Source of the DNA: Gluconacetobacter diazotrophicus PA1 5
Lineage (GTDB): Bacteria; Pseudomonadota; Alphaproteobacteria; Acetobacterales; Acetobacteraceae
Direction: 5' to 3'
Length of the DNA: 64,000 bases
NCBI RefSeq assembly: GCF_000021325.1
Contig: NC_011365.1
Coordinates: 1,212,501 to 1,276,500, forward strand
Both the position numbers and the translations under genes were made by a program. The notes under the pieces were generated by a model, which saw only the letters and a program-made list of their open reading frames with translations, searched no databases and had not been told where the DNA came from. Below, piece after piece: positions 52,533 to 61,778 of this stretch. How positions within the stretch are numbered: position 1 is the first letter of the stretch; each line of letters begins with the position of its first letter.

Positions 52533-54710
52533 CTAGAGGACGGTCAGGCGGTCCAGCCCATCGGCGGTGGCCAGAACCGCCGCTTTCTCCGCACGGTTCA
52601 GCGCGGCGACCGCGACAGTCCGGTCCGGGCTTTCCTCCAGTTTCAGCAGGCCCACCAGCAGGTCGGCATTGATGGGGTCGCCCGCCCGGCGCGGCGGGGG
52701 CAGCATCGCGCGGTGCGCCGCCATCAGCGCGGGATCGTCCAGAAGCAGCGCGATGGCGTCGGCCGCGCGCGGCGGCGGCAGGGCGGCACGGGCGGCGGCG
52801 GCGCGCAGCAGGATATCCGGCGGCGCCGTTTCCTCGGGGATCAGCAGCAGGCCGGCCCGCCGCAAGGCCTGGCCCGCGCCCCGGCTACCGGTGACGGCCG
52901 CCAGCGGAATGGCGAAGACCAGCCCCAGCAGCACCGGGGTCATCCACAGGAACAGCGGGATCGAGACGCTCCACGCGCTGCCGCCCAGGACCAGGCCGAA
53001 CAGCATGTACCGCCAGTAGGCGCGCACGATGTCGCCGAACGGCACGCCCCCGTCATCGCGCCGTTGCGCGTTCCAGCCCGAATCCTGCCCCAGCAGGATC
53101 GAGATCACGCCCGAGGTCTGGATCAGCATCGCCACCGGCGCGACCAGTCCGCCGACCAGCGTTTCCACCAGCACCGACAGCGCCGCCCGCAGCGCCCCGC
53201 CGCAGCCCCGGCAGGCGGCGCGGTCGAACAGCAGGGCGACATAGGCCATCAGCTTGGGCGCCAGCAGGATCGCCATCGTGCCGATGAACACGTATTTCGC
53301 CTGTTCGGGATCGACATGCGGCCAGTTGGGATAGAGCGACTTGGTATCGCCGAAATATTCCGGCTTCTCGAACCGGGTCTGCAGCGAAATCAGGATGCCC
53401 GCCAGCAGGAACACCAGCCACATCGGCGACGTGATGTAGGAGCCGATTCCCATCATCATGTGCAGCCGGCTGATCCAGTGCAGGCCGCGCGTGGGCACCA
53501 CCTTGGCGTGCTGCAGGTTGCCCTGGCACCAGCGCCGGTCGCGAATGGCGATGTCGGTCAGCGACGGGGGACTTTCCTCGTACGACCCCGCCAGGCCCGG
53601 CACCATGTGGATCGCCCAGCCGCCACGCCGCATCAGCGCGGCCTCGACGAAATCGTGGCTGAGGATATGGCCCCCGAACGGCTTGCGTCCCGGCAGATGC
53701 GGCAGGCCCGCCTGCTCGGCGAAGGCACGGGTGCGGATGACGGCGTTGTGCCCCCAGTAATTGCCCTCCGCCCCATGCCACCAGGCGATGCCATGCGCGA
53801 TCAACGGGCCGTAGACCCGCCCCGCGAACTGCTGCATGCGCGCGAACAGCGTGGTGCCGTTGACGATTTCCGGCAGGGTCTGGATCAGGGCCACGCCGGG
53901 ATGGCGCTCCATCGCGGCGACGATGCGCACCACCGTCTCGCCCGCCATCAGGCTGTCGGCATCCAGCGTGACCATCTGCGGATAGGCCCCGCCGAAGCGG
54001 CGCACCCATTCGGCGATGTTGCCGGCCTTGCGCTCGGTATTGACCGGGCGGCGGCGATAGAAGATCCGCCCCTGCCCGCCCGTCGCGGCGCGCAGCGCCA
54101 GGAAGGCGGCTTCCTCCTCGACCCAGATGTCGGGGTTGGTGGTGTCGGACAGGATGAAGAAATCGAAATCGTCCAGCCGGCCCGTGGCGGCCAGGCTGTC
54201 ATACATCGCGCGCAGCCCGGCCATCACCCGGCCCGGGCTTTCGTTATAGGTCGGCAGCAACAGGGCGGTGCGCGTGGACAGTGCCGGCAACGGCCCGTCC
54301 CGCGCGATCCCCAGCCCCAGCCCGCCATGCCGCAGCAGCGAGATGAACCCGCCCACCGCCGACGTGAAGGCCAGGGCGATCCACTGGAACAGCAGGACGA
54401 ACAGCACCAGCAGCACCGCGCCCAGCACCGACAGGCCCATCGAGTTCAACACGCGGTTCATTTCATACGCGCCATAACCCGTCAGCAGGCACGCCGAGCC
54501 GATCACGGCCAGCCGCCGCAGGGCGATCATCGGCGGTTCGGTGACCGGCGTACGCGGACGGCCATGGGTATCGGGCCATGCCGACAGGGACTGCACGTCC
54601 ATCCGCATCGGGGATTCGTCCGGCAGGGCGCGGAACGCGCCGGACGCGTCCGCCTGTCCCGCCCGCTTCTGCCGCGCGCCTGGGTCTAGGGTGTCCATCG
54701 ATAGGTCCAT
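52533..54710 (-). CDS. opgH: glucans biosynthesis glucosyltransferase OpgH (MdoH)
   Basis: A 725-residue inner-membrane GT2 enzyme that polymerises UDP-glucose into osmoregulated periplasmic glucan. Two N-terminal helices (about 66-85, 93-118) precede the catalytic domain: LLPTYNESPGRVMAGLRAM (152-170), DADS (250-253), SHDFVEAALMRRGGW (351-365) and RRWCQGNLQ (393-401, the Q/RxxRW motif). Further helices follow. Length is somewhat under the 847 residues of E. coli MdoH, mostly at the N-terminus. The start overlaps the end of the opgG/D gene by 25 bases; ATG 54698 is an alternative. Confidence 0.93.
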   Translation of the reverse strand: MDLSMDTLDPGARQKRAGQADASGAFRALPDESPMRMDVQSLSAWPDTHGRPRTPVTEPPMIALRRLAVIGSACLLTGYGAYEMNRVLNSMGLSVLGAVLLVLFVLLFQWIALAFTSAVGGFISLLRHGGLGLGIARDGPLPALSTRTALLLPTYNESPGRVMAGLRAMYDSLAATGRLDDFDFFILSDTTNPDIWVEEEAAFLALRAATGGQGRIFYRRRPVNTERKAGNIAEWVRRFGGAYPQMVTLDADSLMAGETVVRIVAAMERHPGVALIQTLPEIVNGTTLFARMQQFAGRVYGPLIAHGIAWWHGAEGNYWGHNAVIRTRAFAEQAGLPHLPGRKPFGGHILSHDFVEAALMRRGGWAIHMVPGLAGSYEESPPSLTDIAIRDRRWCQGNLQHAKVVPTRGLHWISRLHMMMGIGSYITSPMWLVFLLAGILISLQTRFEKPEYFGDTKSLYPNWPHVDPEQAKYVFIGTMAILLAPKLMAYVALLFDRAACRGCGGALRAALSVLVETLVGGLVAPVAMLIQTSGVISILLGQDSGWNAQRRDDGGVPFGDIVRAYWRYMLFGLVLGGSAWSVSIPLFLWMTPVLLGLVFAIPLAAVTGSRGAGQALRRAGLLLIPEETAPPDILLRAAAARAALPPPRAADAIALLLDDPALMAAHRAMLPPPRRAGDPINADLLVGLLKLEESPDRTVAVAALNRAEKAAVLATADGLDRLTVL

Positions 54711-56245
54711 TGTTCCGAAACCGGTCCGGAATCATCGGCCAGCGCGCAGGTCAGTTCCGCGATCTTCGCATCGCCGGGCGCGAATTCGAAGGTCGTGCGC
54801 CAGCCATGGATGTTCGGATTCGGTTCCACCACCACGTTGCGGATGGTGCCCACCGAACTGCTGGGCACCAGATGGAACTTCGCATCCGGCGGCAGGTTGG
54901 CGAACGGCGCGCCGCTGAAATCGATTTCGAAGAAGCGCGCATTCCGGTCGTCCGTCACCGCGCCGACGCGGGTGGCGGCCACGCGGGCCAGCCGGGTCGG
55001 CCACGGCGTGTCCCATCCCCAGTACATGCGATAGGTGAAGGCATATTCCCGCCCCCCGGCCAGCCCGCCCTTCGGCCGCCAGAACGACACGATATTGTCG
55101 TTGACCTCGTTCGGCGTCGGGATTTCCACCAGATCGACCGCACCCGCGCCCCAGTCGCCGATCGGCTCGATCCACAGGGACGGGCGCTTCTCGTAATTCA
55201 GGGCCAGGTCCTCGAAATCGGCGAAGGCGCGCTTGCGCTGCATCAGGCCGAACCCACGCACCGAGTCGTCGGCGAAGGCCGAGAATTGCAGGTCCTGCGG
55301 GTTGCGCAGCGGCCGCCACAATTGCTGCCCGCCGCCGGTCCAGATCGACAGGGCCTCGCTGTCATGGGCGGCGGGGCGCCAGTCATCGACATGGTTGCGA
55401 TCGTTGGCGTCGAAATAGAACATGCCCGTCAGCGGCGCGATGCCCGGCTCGGCGATCGCGCCACGGGGATACAGATAGGACTGCACGTCGAAGACGGTCA
55501 TGTCCCCGGGCCGGATGGTGAAACTGAAGGCGCCCGCGACCGAGGGACTATCCAGCAGTGCATGCACCACCACCGAATCGATGCCCGGCTGCGGCTTTTC
55601 CAGCCAGAACGCCCGGAACAGCGCGAATTCCTCGCCCTTCGGATTGCCCGTCCCGTCCGCGAAGCCACGGGCCGACAGGCCGTAATTCTGCCCCTTGGCC
55701 ACCGCGCGGAAATAGGACGCGCCCAGGAAGACGCAGCATTCCTCCATCACTCCGGGCGTGTTGATGGCATAGCGCAGCCGCAGCCCCGCGAAGCCCAGAT
55801 CGTCCGTCACCCGCAATTTCGGGTCGCCATAGCTGAACAGGTCGGGATTGTAGGGTACCGGCGCCGCCTTGCCGTCCGCGACCTCGTAGATCTCGATCCG
55901 GGGGCGGTAGAGGAAGCCGCGCGGAAAGAATTCCACGTCGAAGGCCAGATTCTGGCCATGCCACAATGCCTGTTCGGGTCGATAGGCGATCGCCCGGTAC
56001 TGGTCGAAATTCAGGGCGTCGATCGCGGCCGGCAGGCTCTGGTCCGGCGCGCGATAGGGATGGCGGGACAAATGTTCCGCGATCTGCCGCACCGTCCCGG
56101 CTTCGAAGGCCCCGGTGGGCGAAGGTGCCGAACCGGCCGGTGCATCCGCCGCGCGGGCACGGCCGACGCCCCCCAGGGCGGTCCCCCCCAGGAGCGACAG
56201 CAGGGACATGCCGGCACCGGCTTTCACGAGATCGCGTCTTAACAT
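54686..56245 (-). CDS. opgD: periplasmic glucan biosynthesis protein, OpgG/OpgD family
   Basis: A 519-residue MdoG-family protein. It begins MLRRDLVKAGAGMSLLSLLGG, a twin-arginine-like signal ending ARAADA, which is typical of OpgD rather than Sec-dependent OpgG. Family blocks: YRAIAYRPEQALWHGQNLAF, EFFPRGFLYRPRIEIYEVADG, GASYFRAVAKGQNYGLSARG, FYFDANDRNHVDDWRPAAHDSE and RPSLWIEPIGDWGAG. It shapes or branches the glucan backbone in the periplasm. The gene precedes opgH and overlaps it by 25 bases. Confidence 0.88.
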   Translation of the reverse strand: MLRRDLVKAGAGMSLLSLLGGTALGGVGRARAADAPAGSAPSPTGAFEAGTVRQIAEHLSRHPYRAPDQSLPAAIDALNFDQYRAIAYRPEQALWHGQNLAFDVEFFPRGFLYRPRIEIYEVADGKAAPVPYNPDLFSYGDPKLRVTDDLGFAGLRLRYAINTPGVMEECCVFLGASYFRAVAKGQNYGLSARGFADGTGNPKGEEFALFRAFWLEKPQPGIDSVVVHALLDSPSVAGAFSFTIRPGDMTVFDVQSYLYPRGAIAEPGIAPLTGMFYFDANDRNHVDDWRPAAHDSEALSIWTGGGQQLWRPLRNPQDLQFSAFADDSVRGFGLMQRKRAFADFEDLALNYEKRPSLWIEPIGDWGAGAVDLVEIPTPNEVNDNIVSFWRPKGGLAGGREYAFTYRMYWGWDTPWPTRLARVAATRVGAVTDDRNARFFEIDFSGAPFANLPPDAKFHLVPSSSVGTIRNVVVEPNPNIHGWRTTFEFAPGDAKIAELTCALADDSGPVSEQWTYRWTP

Positions 56246-56360
56246 CCTTGCTCCCCGGACGCCGCGCCATGCGGCCCGTTCGTATGGTTTCCCGCCGGCG
56301 TCTTCGCCCGCAGGTTGTGCCGTCCTGTCCTGATCGTAGGCCGTCCGGCGCGGGCGAACA

Positions 56361-56389
56361 ATCCGCCCAAGATTGCCAGACTGGCGGAT
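56361..56389. terminator. inverted repeat between the ModE-like gene and opgD
   Basis: ATCCGCC...GGCGGAT encloses a small stem GCCAG-a-CTGGC. It lies 42-70 bases beyond the ModE-like stop on the minus strand and upstream of opgD. Terminator or operator; no strong U-tract. Confidence 0.3.
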
Positions 56390-56430
56390 AGTTGTGGCTT
56401 TTTTACGGCGTTGTCCGGGACTTGGCCGGT

Positions 56431-56808
56431 TTACGTCCCGTCCAGGGGATCGCGTTGGTGCTTACCCTGGGGCGGAGCCAGCCGTGCCTCCAGCGCCTCC
56501 AGCGCCGGGGCGGCGGCCGCCTGCGCCAGGCGTTCGATATCGCGATACAGGCGCAGGACTTCGGCACCCGCCGCCGAGAGCGCGGCCCCGCCGCCGCCGC
56601 CCGGGCGGGCCTCGACCACCGGTGCGGCGAAAGCGCCGTTCAGCGCCTCGACCAGCAGCCACGCCCGGCGATAGGACATGCCCATGGCCCGCGCGGCGGC
56701 CGAAATCGATCCGGTCTCGCCGATCGTTTCCAGCAGGCGGATCTTGCCGTGGCCCAGCATCGGCTGGTCCCGCGCATCGATCCGCACCGTCAGACGCACA
56801 TCCGCCAT
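56431..56808 (-). CDS. ModE-like winged-helix regulator (DNA-binding domain only)
   Basis: A 125-residue protein with the ModE N-terminal domain: HGKIRLLETIGETGSISAAARAMGMSYRRAWLLVEALN is the LysR-like helix-turn-helix, followed by VVEARPGGGGGAALSAAG and a helical end. There is no C-terminal TOBE molybdate-binding domain, so this is the short form whose effector sensing is unclear. The start at 56808 has AGGGGA upstream. It is divergent from a GNAT gene; molybdate transport genes are not adjacent. Confidence 0.82.
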   Translation of the reverse strand: MADVRLTVRIDARDQPMLGHGKIRLLETIGETGSISAAARAMGMSYRRAWLLVEALNGAFAAPVVEARPGGGGGAALSAAGAEVLRLYRDIERLAQAAAAPALEALEARLAPPQGKHQRDPLDGT

Positions 56809-56874
56809 CGCATTCCCGTCCCCTGATGTGCTGCATGCTATGCTGGACACCCTGCCCGCCTGTCGAGAGCGTTT

Positions 56875-57399
56875 ATGCCGCCCGAGTTCCCCGCCGACTC
56901 CGATCCACGATCCCTATGGCGCGCCATGTGCGCGGACGACCTGCCCGCGGTCATGGACCTCGCCGCGCGCATCCATCCCGACTACCCGGAAGGTGAAGCG
57001 GTGTTCGCCGAGCGGCTGGCGCTCTGCCCGGCTGGCTGCCTGGTCCTGCCGGGGGCGGAGGGGCTTGTGGGGTATGTGCTGAGCCATCCCTGGCGGGTGG
57101 ATGGTCCGCCGGCGCTGGATTCGGCGCTGGGCGCGCTGCCGGCGGTGCCCGATTGCTGGTACCTGCACGATATCGCCCTGCTGCCCCCGGCCCGGGGCCA
57201 GGGGGCCGCCGCCGCCGCGCTAGCGCTGATCGGCACGCGGGCGGCGCAGGCGGGGTTGGGGCGCATCGCATTGATCGCGACCGGCCAGGCCGCCGCCTAC
57301 TGGCGGCGGGCGGGCTTCACCCCGTTGGACCAGCCGGACGCCGCGACCGTCCTGCGCAGTTACGATCCTCGCGCGCAGTTGATGGCGCGTGGAGTGTGA
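56875..57399 (+). CDS. GNAT-family N-acetyltransferase
   Basis: A 174-residue acetyltransferase. WYLHDIALLPPARGQGAAAAAL carries the acetyl-CoA R/Q-G-x-G/A loop, and IALIATGQAAAYWRRAGF the last fold element. The substrate is unknown. Divergent from the ModE-like gene across 66 bases; possibly under its control, but that is only positional. Confidence 0.85.
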   Translation: MPPEFPADSDPRSLWRAMCADDLPAVMDLAARIHPDYPEGEAVFAERLALCPAGCLVLPGAEGLVGYVLSHPWRVDGPPALDSALGALPAVPDCWYLHDIALLPPARGQGAAAAALALIGTRAAQAGLGRIALIATGQAAAYWRRAGFTPLDQPDAATVLRSYDPRAQLMARGV

Positions 57400-57464
57400 C
57401 ACAGGCCGGGCCCTGCCCGGACCCGGCAGGGCATGATGCCCTGCACCCCGATCAAGAGACCTTC

Positions 57465-58928
57465 CTAGCGGGGCAGCGCTGCCCGTACGCCCTGGTCGCG
57501 AATCGCCCGCCGCGCGGCCACGATGGCATCGGTCAGCGCCGGGGTCTGGACGTCGCGCCAGCCGTCGAAGGACGGCAGGGCCAGCGCCGCCGTCAGGTCG
57601 TCCGCGCTGGCCAGCGCGATCTGCGCCGCGTCCAGGGTCGGTTCGAAGGGCGTGTAGGATGCCCCGTTTTCGTCCACCCCGCGCAGCATTTCCAGATAGG
57701 CGGCAATGCCGAAGGCGATCCTGGACAGGTCCCCGCCATCGGCCAGCACGCGCCGCACCGTCTCGGTCCAGAAGACCTGGATCTTGGACGACCCGTCGCC
57801 GCCGATGCGCAGCAACTGGTCGGCCATCGCCGGGTTGGAGAAACGGCTGAGCACGCTGCGCCGGTATTCCTGCGCATCCAGGCCCGGCGGGGTGCTGAGG
57901 CGCGGAATCACGTCCTGCTCCAGATACGCGTTCACGAAACGCTCCAGGTCCGGGTCGCGCAGGGTTTCGTCGATCAGCCGATAACCCAGCAGCAGGCCGG
58001 AGAACGCCAGCAGGGCGTGCGACGCGTTCAGCATCCGCACTTTCACCTGCTCGTATCCCGTCACGTCGTCGACGAACTGCACGCCCGCCTTCTCCAGCGC
58101 GGGCCGGCCGGCGCAGAATTTATCCTCGACCACCCACTGGGTGAAATCCTCGGCCACCAGCGGCAGCGCGTCGTCCAGGCCGCTGGCCGCGTTCAGCCTG
58201 GCCGCGATGGCGGCATCGACGGTGGGCGTGATGCGATCGACCATGGCGTTGGGGAAGGTAACGTTTTCCGCGATCCAGGCCGCCAGGTCGGGGTCGCGGG
58301 CCTGCGCATAGCCCAGGAAGGCGGTGCGGGCGACGTCACCGTTATGGCGCAGGTTGTCGCACGACATCACGGTGAACGGGCCTGCGCCAGCTGCCCTGCG
58401 GCGGGCGAGGGCCTCGACGACGAAGCCGAAGATGGTGGTGGGCGGGGCCTCGCCCGACAGGTCCGACCGCACGGCCGGCGTGTCCAGGCGGAAGGCGCCG
58501 GTCGTCTCGTCGATATTGTACCCGCCCTCGGTGATCGTCATGGTCACGATGCGGGTGGCGGGGTCGGCCAGCAGGTCCAGCACCGCCTGCGGGTCGGCGG
58601 GCGCCAGCAGGTAGGACCGCAGCGCGCCGATCACCCGCACCGTGCGCGTGCCGTCCGGTGCCGCCTCGGTCAGGGAATAGAGGCAGTCCTGCGCGGTGAA
58701 GGTCTCGGCCTTCTCCTGCGACCGGGCGCCCCCCGTCAGGCCCACGCCGGCAATGCCCCAATCCTGCTGCCCCGGCAGGGCCAGGCAGCGATCGACATAG
58801 AATGCCTCATGCGCGCGGAAGAAATTGCCGACGCCGAAATGCACGATCCCCGTGCCGATCGCGGACGGGTCATAACCCGGTGCGGAAACGCCGGCCGGCA
58901 GAGTCTCCAGAATTGTCCGGTTCATCAT
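57465..58928 (-). CDS. mannitol dehydrogenase family protein (polyol/fructuronate reductase type)
   Basis: A 487-residue NAD(P)-dependent long-chain polyol dehydrogenase. GIVHFGVGNFFRAHEAFYVD is the N-terminal Rossmann loop, VTFPNAMVDRITPT the family signature, and KVRMLNASHALLAF contains the catalytic Lys and the following Asn/His. Members convert fructose/mannitol, fructuronate/mannonate or arabinitol/xylulose. Cytosolic, and consistent with polyol metabolism in acetic acid bacteria. It overlaps the FUSC gene stop by ATGA and is last of a degP-FUSC-dehydrogenase series. Exact substrate is undetermined. Confidence 0.9.
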   Translation of the reverse strand: MMNRTILETLPAGVSAPGYDPSAIGTGIVHFGVGNFFRAHEAFYVDRCLALPGQQDWGIAGVGLTGGARSQEKAETFTAQDCLYSLTEAAPDGTRTVRVIGALRSYLLAPADPQAVLDLLADPATRIVTMTITEGGYNIDETTGAFRLDTPAVRSDLSGEAPPTTIFGFVVEALARRRAAGAGPFTVMSCDNLRHNGDVARTAFLGYAQARDPDLAAWIAENVTFPNAMVDRITPTVDAAIAARLNAASGLDDALPLVAEDFTQWVVEDKFCAGRPALEKAGVQFVDDVTGYEQVKVRMLNASHALLAFSGLLLGYRLIDETLRDPDLERFVNAYLEQDVIPRLSTPPGLDAQEYRRSVLSRFSNPAMADQLLRIGGDGSSKIQVFWTETVRRVLADGGDLSRIAFGIAAYLEMLRGVDENGASYTPFEPTLDAAQIALASADDLTAALALPSFDGWRDVQTPALTDAIVAARRAIRDQGVRAALPR

Positions 58929-60055
58929 GTCGCCTCATTCTCCTTCTCGGTCGTTATCTCAACAGGGTGGGGTGCGACATTGCCGGACCACAGCGCGCGG
59001 ACGGCGCGCTGAAGGTCGGCATGCAGCAGCCCCAGGGTGAACTGCATCACCGGGCTCCAGTCCGGGCCCGGTTCACGCAGCACGGCCAGTACCGCCTCCG
59101 CGTCGCCGTTATCCGGGTGGCCATGACGGCGGCGGCCCCTGGCCTCGCGCGCGCAGCGGCGGGACAATTGCGCCAGGACACGGGCCAGCGCCTGCCGCTC
59201 CGCATCCAGAACGCTGCCGGTGGCCAGGGTTTCGCCGCCCTCGGTCGCGGCACGGGCGGCAAAGACCGCGCTGCCGCGCAGCCGCCGCAGCAGCGCCGGC
59301 AACGCGTCCAGCAGCGGGTCCTGCCGGCCGCGCAGGAAACCCAGCCCCTCGACCTGGGCCTCGGCCACCGCGCCGTAGATCTCCTGGATATGCGTGCGAC
59401 AGGCCTCGTCGGCGGCCTCGATCGCGTCATGATCCAGCGCGCCGCGCAGCGCGTGGTCCAGCAGGTCCGCGATATCCGCGACCAACTGACCCGCCGAGCG
59501 TAGCACGTCGCGCCGTGCCTCGTCATGCAGCACGAGGAACGCGACGGCCAGCGAGGTGACCACCCCGATCAGGATCGAGGCGACGCGGTCCAGCGGTCGC
59601 AGGAACGGATCGCCCTGCGAGGGAAACAGCAGGACGATCATCAGCGTCACCGCCGCGAACCGCATGTTGGGCCGCGCCGCCGCCAGGATCGCCAGCGGCG
59701 TCAGGGCCAGCCAGAAGATCAGCCAGCCGGGCAGCGGCGTCATCTGCAGCAGCACGATCGCGCAGATCCCGGCCCCCGCGCCCAGCAGCGTGCCCATGAT
59801 CTGGTCGCGCCCCGTGGTCAGGGTCTGGGTAATCCGGCTCTGCGTCACGATCACCGACGTGATGACCGACCAGACCGGTTCGTCCAGATGCACCGCCCGG
59901 GCCAGGACGTCGGACAGCAGGACCGAGACCAGCAGGCGCACCGCCTGGCGGATTTCGGCGCCACGCGGTTCCAGCGCCCGCCGGATCGCGGCCCAGCGGC
60001 CGGCGGCGACGCCGGTTCCGGCCGGTCCGGTTGTCCCGGGGTCCCGCGCCGTCAC
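58925..60055 (-). CDS. FUSC-family membrane protein (putative aromatic-acid exporter)
   Basis: A 376-residue protein. The N-terminal half has about five or six membrane helices (LLVSVLLSDVLARAVH, PVWSVITSVIVTQSRITQTLTTGRDQIMGTLLGAG, WLIFWLALTPLAILAAA, ILIGVVTSLAVAFLVL), with the FUSC/YccS motif GRDQIMGTLLGAGAGI. The C-terminal half is cytoplasmic and helical. Related AaeB/FUSC proteins export aromatic carboxylates. The start is GTG at 60055, one base after the degP stop. Confidence 0.83.
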   Translation of the reverse strand: MTARDPGTTGPAGTGVAAGRWAAIRRALEPRGAEIRQAVRLLVSVLLSDVLARAVHLDEPVWSVITSVIVTQSRITQTLTTGRDQIMGTLLGAGAGICAIVLLQMTPLPGWLIFWLALTPLAILAAARPNMRFAAVTLMIVLLFPSQGDPFLRPLDRVASILIGVVTSLAVAFLVLHDEARRDVLRSAGQLVADIADLLDHALRGALDHDAIEAADEACRTHIQEIYGAVAEAQVEGLGFLRGRQDPLLDALPALLRRLRGSAVFAARAATEGGETLATGSVLDAERQALARVLAQLSRRCAREARGRRRHGHPDNGDAEAVLAVLREPGPDWSPVMQFTLGLLHADLQRAVRALWSGNVAPHPVEITTEKENEAT

Positions 60056-60056
60056 G

Positions 60057-61664
60057 CTATTTCCCGTCCCCTCCGACCAGCGGGAGCGGCACCCAGCGCA
60101 GCCCGTCGCCGTTCTGCACCAGGAACAGGACCGAACGCCGATGCTGCGCGCGCGCCGCCTCGACCAGGCGGCGCAGGTCGGCGGGGGACGCGACCTCGGA
60201 CTGCTGGACCTCGGTGATCACGTCGCCGGGGCGCAGGCCGCGATCGGCGGCCGGGCCGTCGGCGGCCACCGCGGTGACGACCACGCCCTTCTGCCCCTCG
60301 GCCAGGCTGTATTTCTGCCGGGCGACGTCGTCGATCGCCCCCACGGTGAAGCCCATGCCCTGCAACTGAACGTTGCCCTGGGCCGTGGCGGCGGGCTTGG
60401 GCGCCGGGGCCTCGGCCGCTTCCTCGGGCAGGGCGCCGACCGTGACGGGAACAGTCAGGACATGACCATGGCGCCACACCCCCAGGCTGACCACCCGGCC
60501 GGGGGATTCGTCGGCCATCAGGCGCGGCAGGGCGCGGCCGTCGATCTCCTTGCCGTCCAGGGTCTGGATCACGTCGCCGGTCTGCAGCTTCGCCGCCGCC
60601 GCCGGGCCCTTGGGCTCGATCCCCGCGATCAGGGCGCCGCGCGCGACCTTAAGGCCCAGCCCGTCGGCGATGTCCTGGGTCACGTCCTGGATCCGCACGC
60701 CGATCCAGCCACGCGACACCTTGCCGGTGCGGCGGAGCTGGTCGATGATGCCCCGCGCCTCGGCCGAGGGAATGGAGAAGCCGATGCCGATCGACCCGCC
60801 GGAGGGCGAATAGATCGCAGTGTTGATGCCGATCACCTGCCCCTGCATGTCGAACAGCGGACCGCCGGAATTGCCCTTGTTGATCGGGGCGTCGGTCTGG
60901 ATGAAATCGTCGTACGGACCCTGTTCGATATTGCGGCCGCGGGACGAGATGATGCCGGCCGTCACCGTGCCCGACAGGCCGAACGGATTGCCGATCGCCA
61001 GCACCCAGTCGCCCACACGCGCATGGTCGCTGTCGCCGAAGGGCACGGCGGGCAGCGGATGGGGCGCATCGACCTTCAGCACCGCGAGGTCGGTCCGGTC
61101 GTCATGGCCCAGCAAATGCGCCTTGAGCACCGTATTGTCCTGCAGCGTCACCGTGATCTGGTCCGCGTGGCGGACGACGTGGTTGTTGGTGACGACGATC
61201 CCCGACGGGTCGATGATGAAGCCCGACCCCAGCGCCTGCATCTTGCGCGGCGCGGCCTCGGGCCCGGTCTGCCGGTTCATGAAATCGTGGAAGAATTTCT
61301 CGAACGGCGATCCCTCGGGGAAATTGGGGACCTGGGGCGTATCCTCGCCCCCACCATCACCGTCGGAATCGCCGTCCTGGTCCCCGGGCTTGACCGTCTC
61401 GGTGGTCGAGACGTTGACCACGGCGGGCAGCAGCCGCGCCGCGAGGTCCGCGAAGCTGTCGGGCGCGCCGCGCCCCGGCGCGGGCAGGTGGACCGGCGGC
61501 ACGGTAACGGGCGGGACCGCAGGGGCGGCGGGCGCGGCTGGGGCGACCGGATGCGGCACCACCGCCGGTTCGGCCCGGAGGCCCCCCCCCGCGATCAGGG
61601 ACAGGGCCGCCGCCAGCCCGACGGCGGCACAGGGACGGAAGAAAACCGGAACGGTCAGGGGCAT
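60057..61664 (-). CDS. degP: DegP/HtrA-type periplasmic serine protease
   Basis: A 535-residue Do-family protease. A signal peptide (PCAAVGLAAALSLIAGGGLRA) and Pro-rich linker precede the trypsin-like domain. The catalytic triad is His162 (TNNHVV), Asp192 (DRTDLAVL) and Ser266 (GNSGGPL). Two PDZ domains follow (GWIGVRIQDVTQDIADGLGL... and VVVTAVAADGPAADRGLRPGDVI). An acidic insert (DGDSDGDGGGED) lies before the protease. It degrades or refolds damaged envelope proteins. ATGs at 61718 and 61709 are alternative starts; 61664 gives the cleanest signal peptide. Next downstream is FUSC after one base. Confidence 0.92.
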   Translation of the reverse strand: MPLTVPVFFRPCAAVGLAAALSLIAGGGLRAEPAVVPHPVAPAAPAAPAVPPVTVPPVHLPAPGRGAPDSFADLAARLLPAVVNVSTTETVKPGDQDGDSDGDGGGEDTPQVPNFPEGSPFEKFFHDFMNRQTGPEAAPRKMQALGSGFIIDPSGIVVTNNHVVRHADQITVTLQDNTVLKAHLLGHDDRTDLAVLKVDAPHPLPAVPFGDSDHARVGDWVLAIGNPFGLSGTVTAGIISSRGRNIEQGPYDDFIQTDAPINKGNSGGPLFDMQGQVIGINTAIYSPSGGSIGIGFSIPSAEARGIIDQLRRTGKVSRGWIGVRIQDVTQDIADGLGLKVARGALIAGIEPKGPAAAAKLQTGDVIQTLDGKEIDGRALPRLMADESPGRVVSLGVWRHGHVLTVPVTVGALPEEAAEAPAPKPAATAQGNVQLQGMGFTVGAIDDVARQKYSLAEGQKGVVVTAVAADGPAADRGLRPGDVITEVQQSEVASPADLRRLVEAARAQHRRSVLFLVQNGDGLRWVPLPLVGGDGK

Positions 61665-61778
61665 CGGGCAGGCAGCTTCCAGAAAACGAGGACGTCGCGG
61701 AGGCTGCATCCTAGACACGGATCGCCCCGGCTTGAAGCGATCAGTGTGATAAATATGCCCGGACCGTGGACAGGGCCG

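Noticed and set aside
52713-54689. A 658-codon plus-strand frame
   Set aside because: Antisense to opgH; no domain and typical shadow composition.
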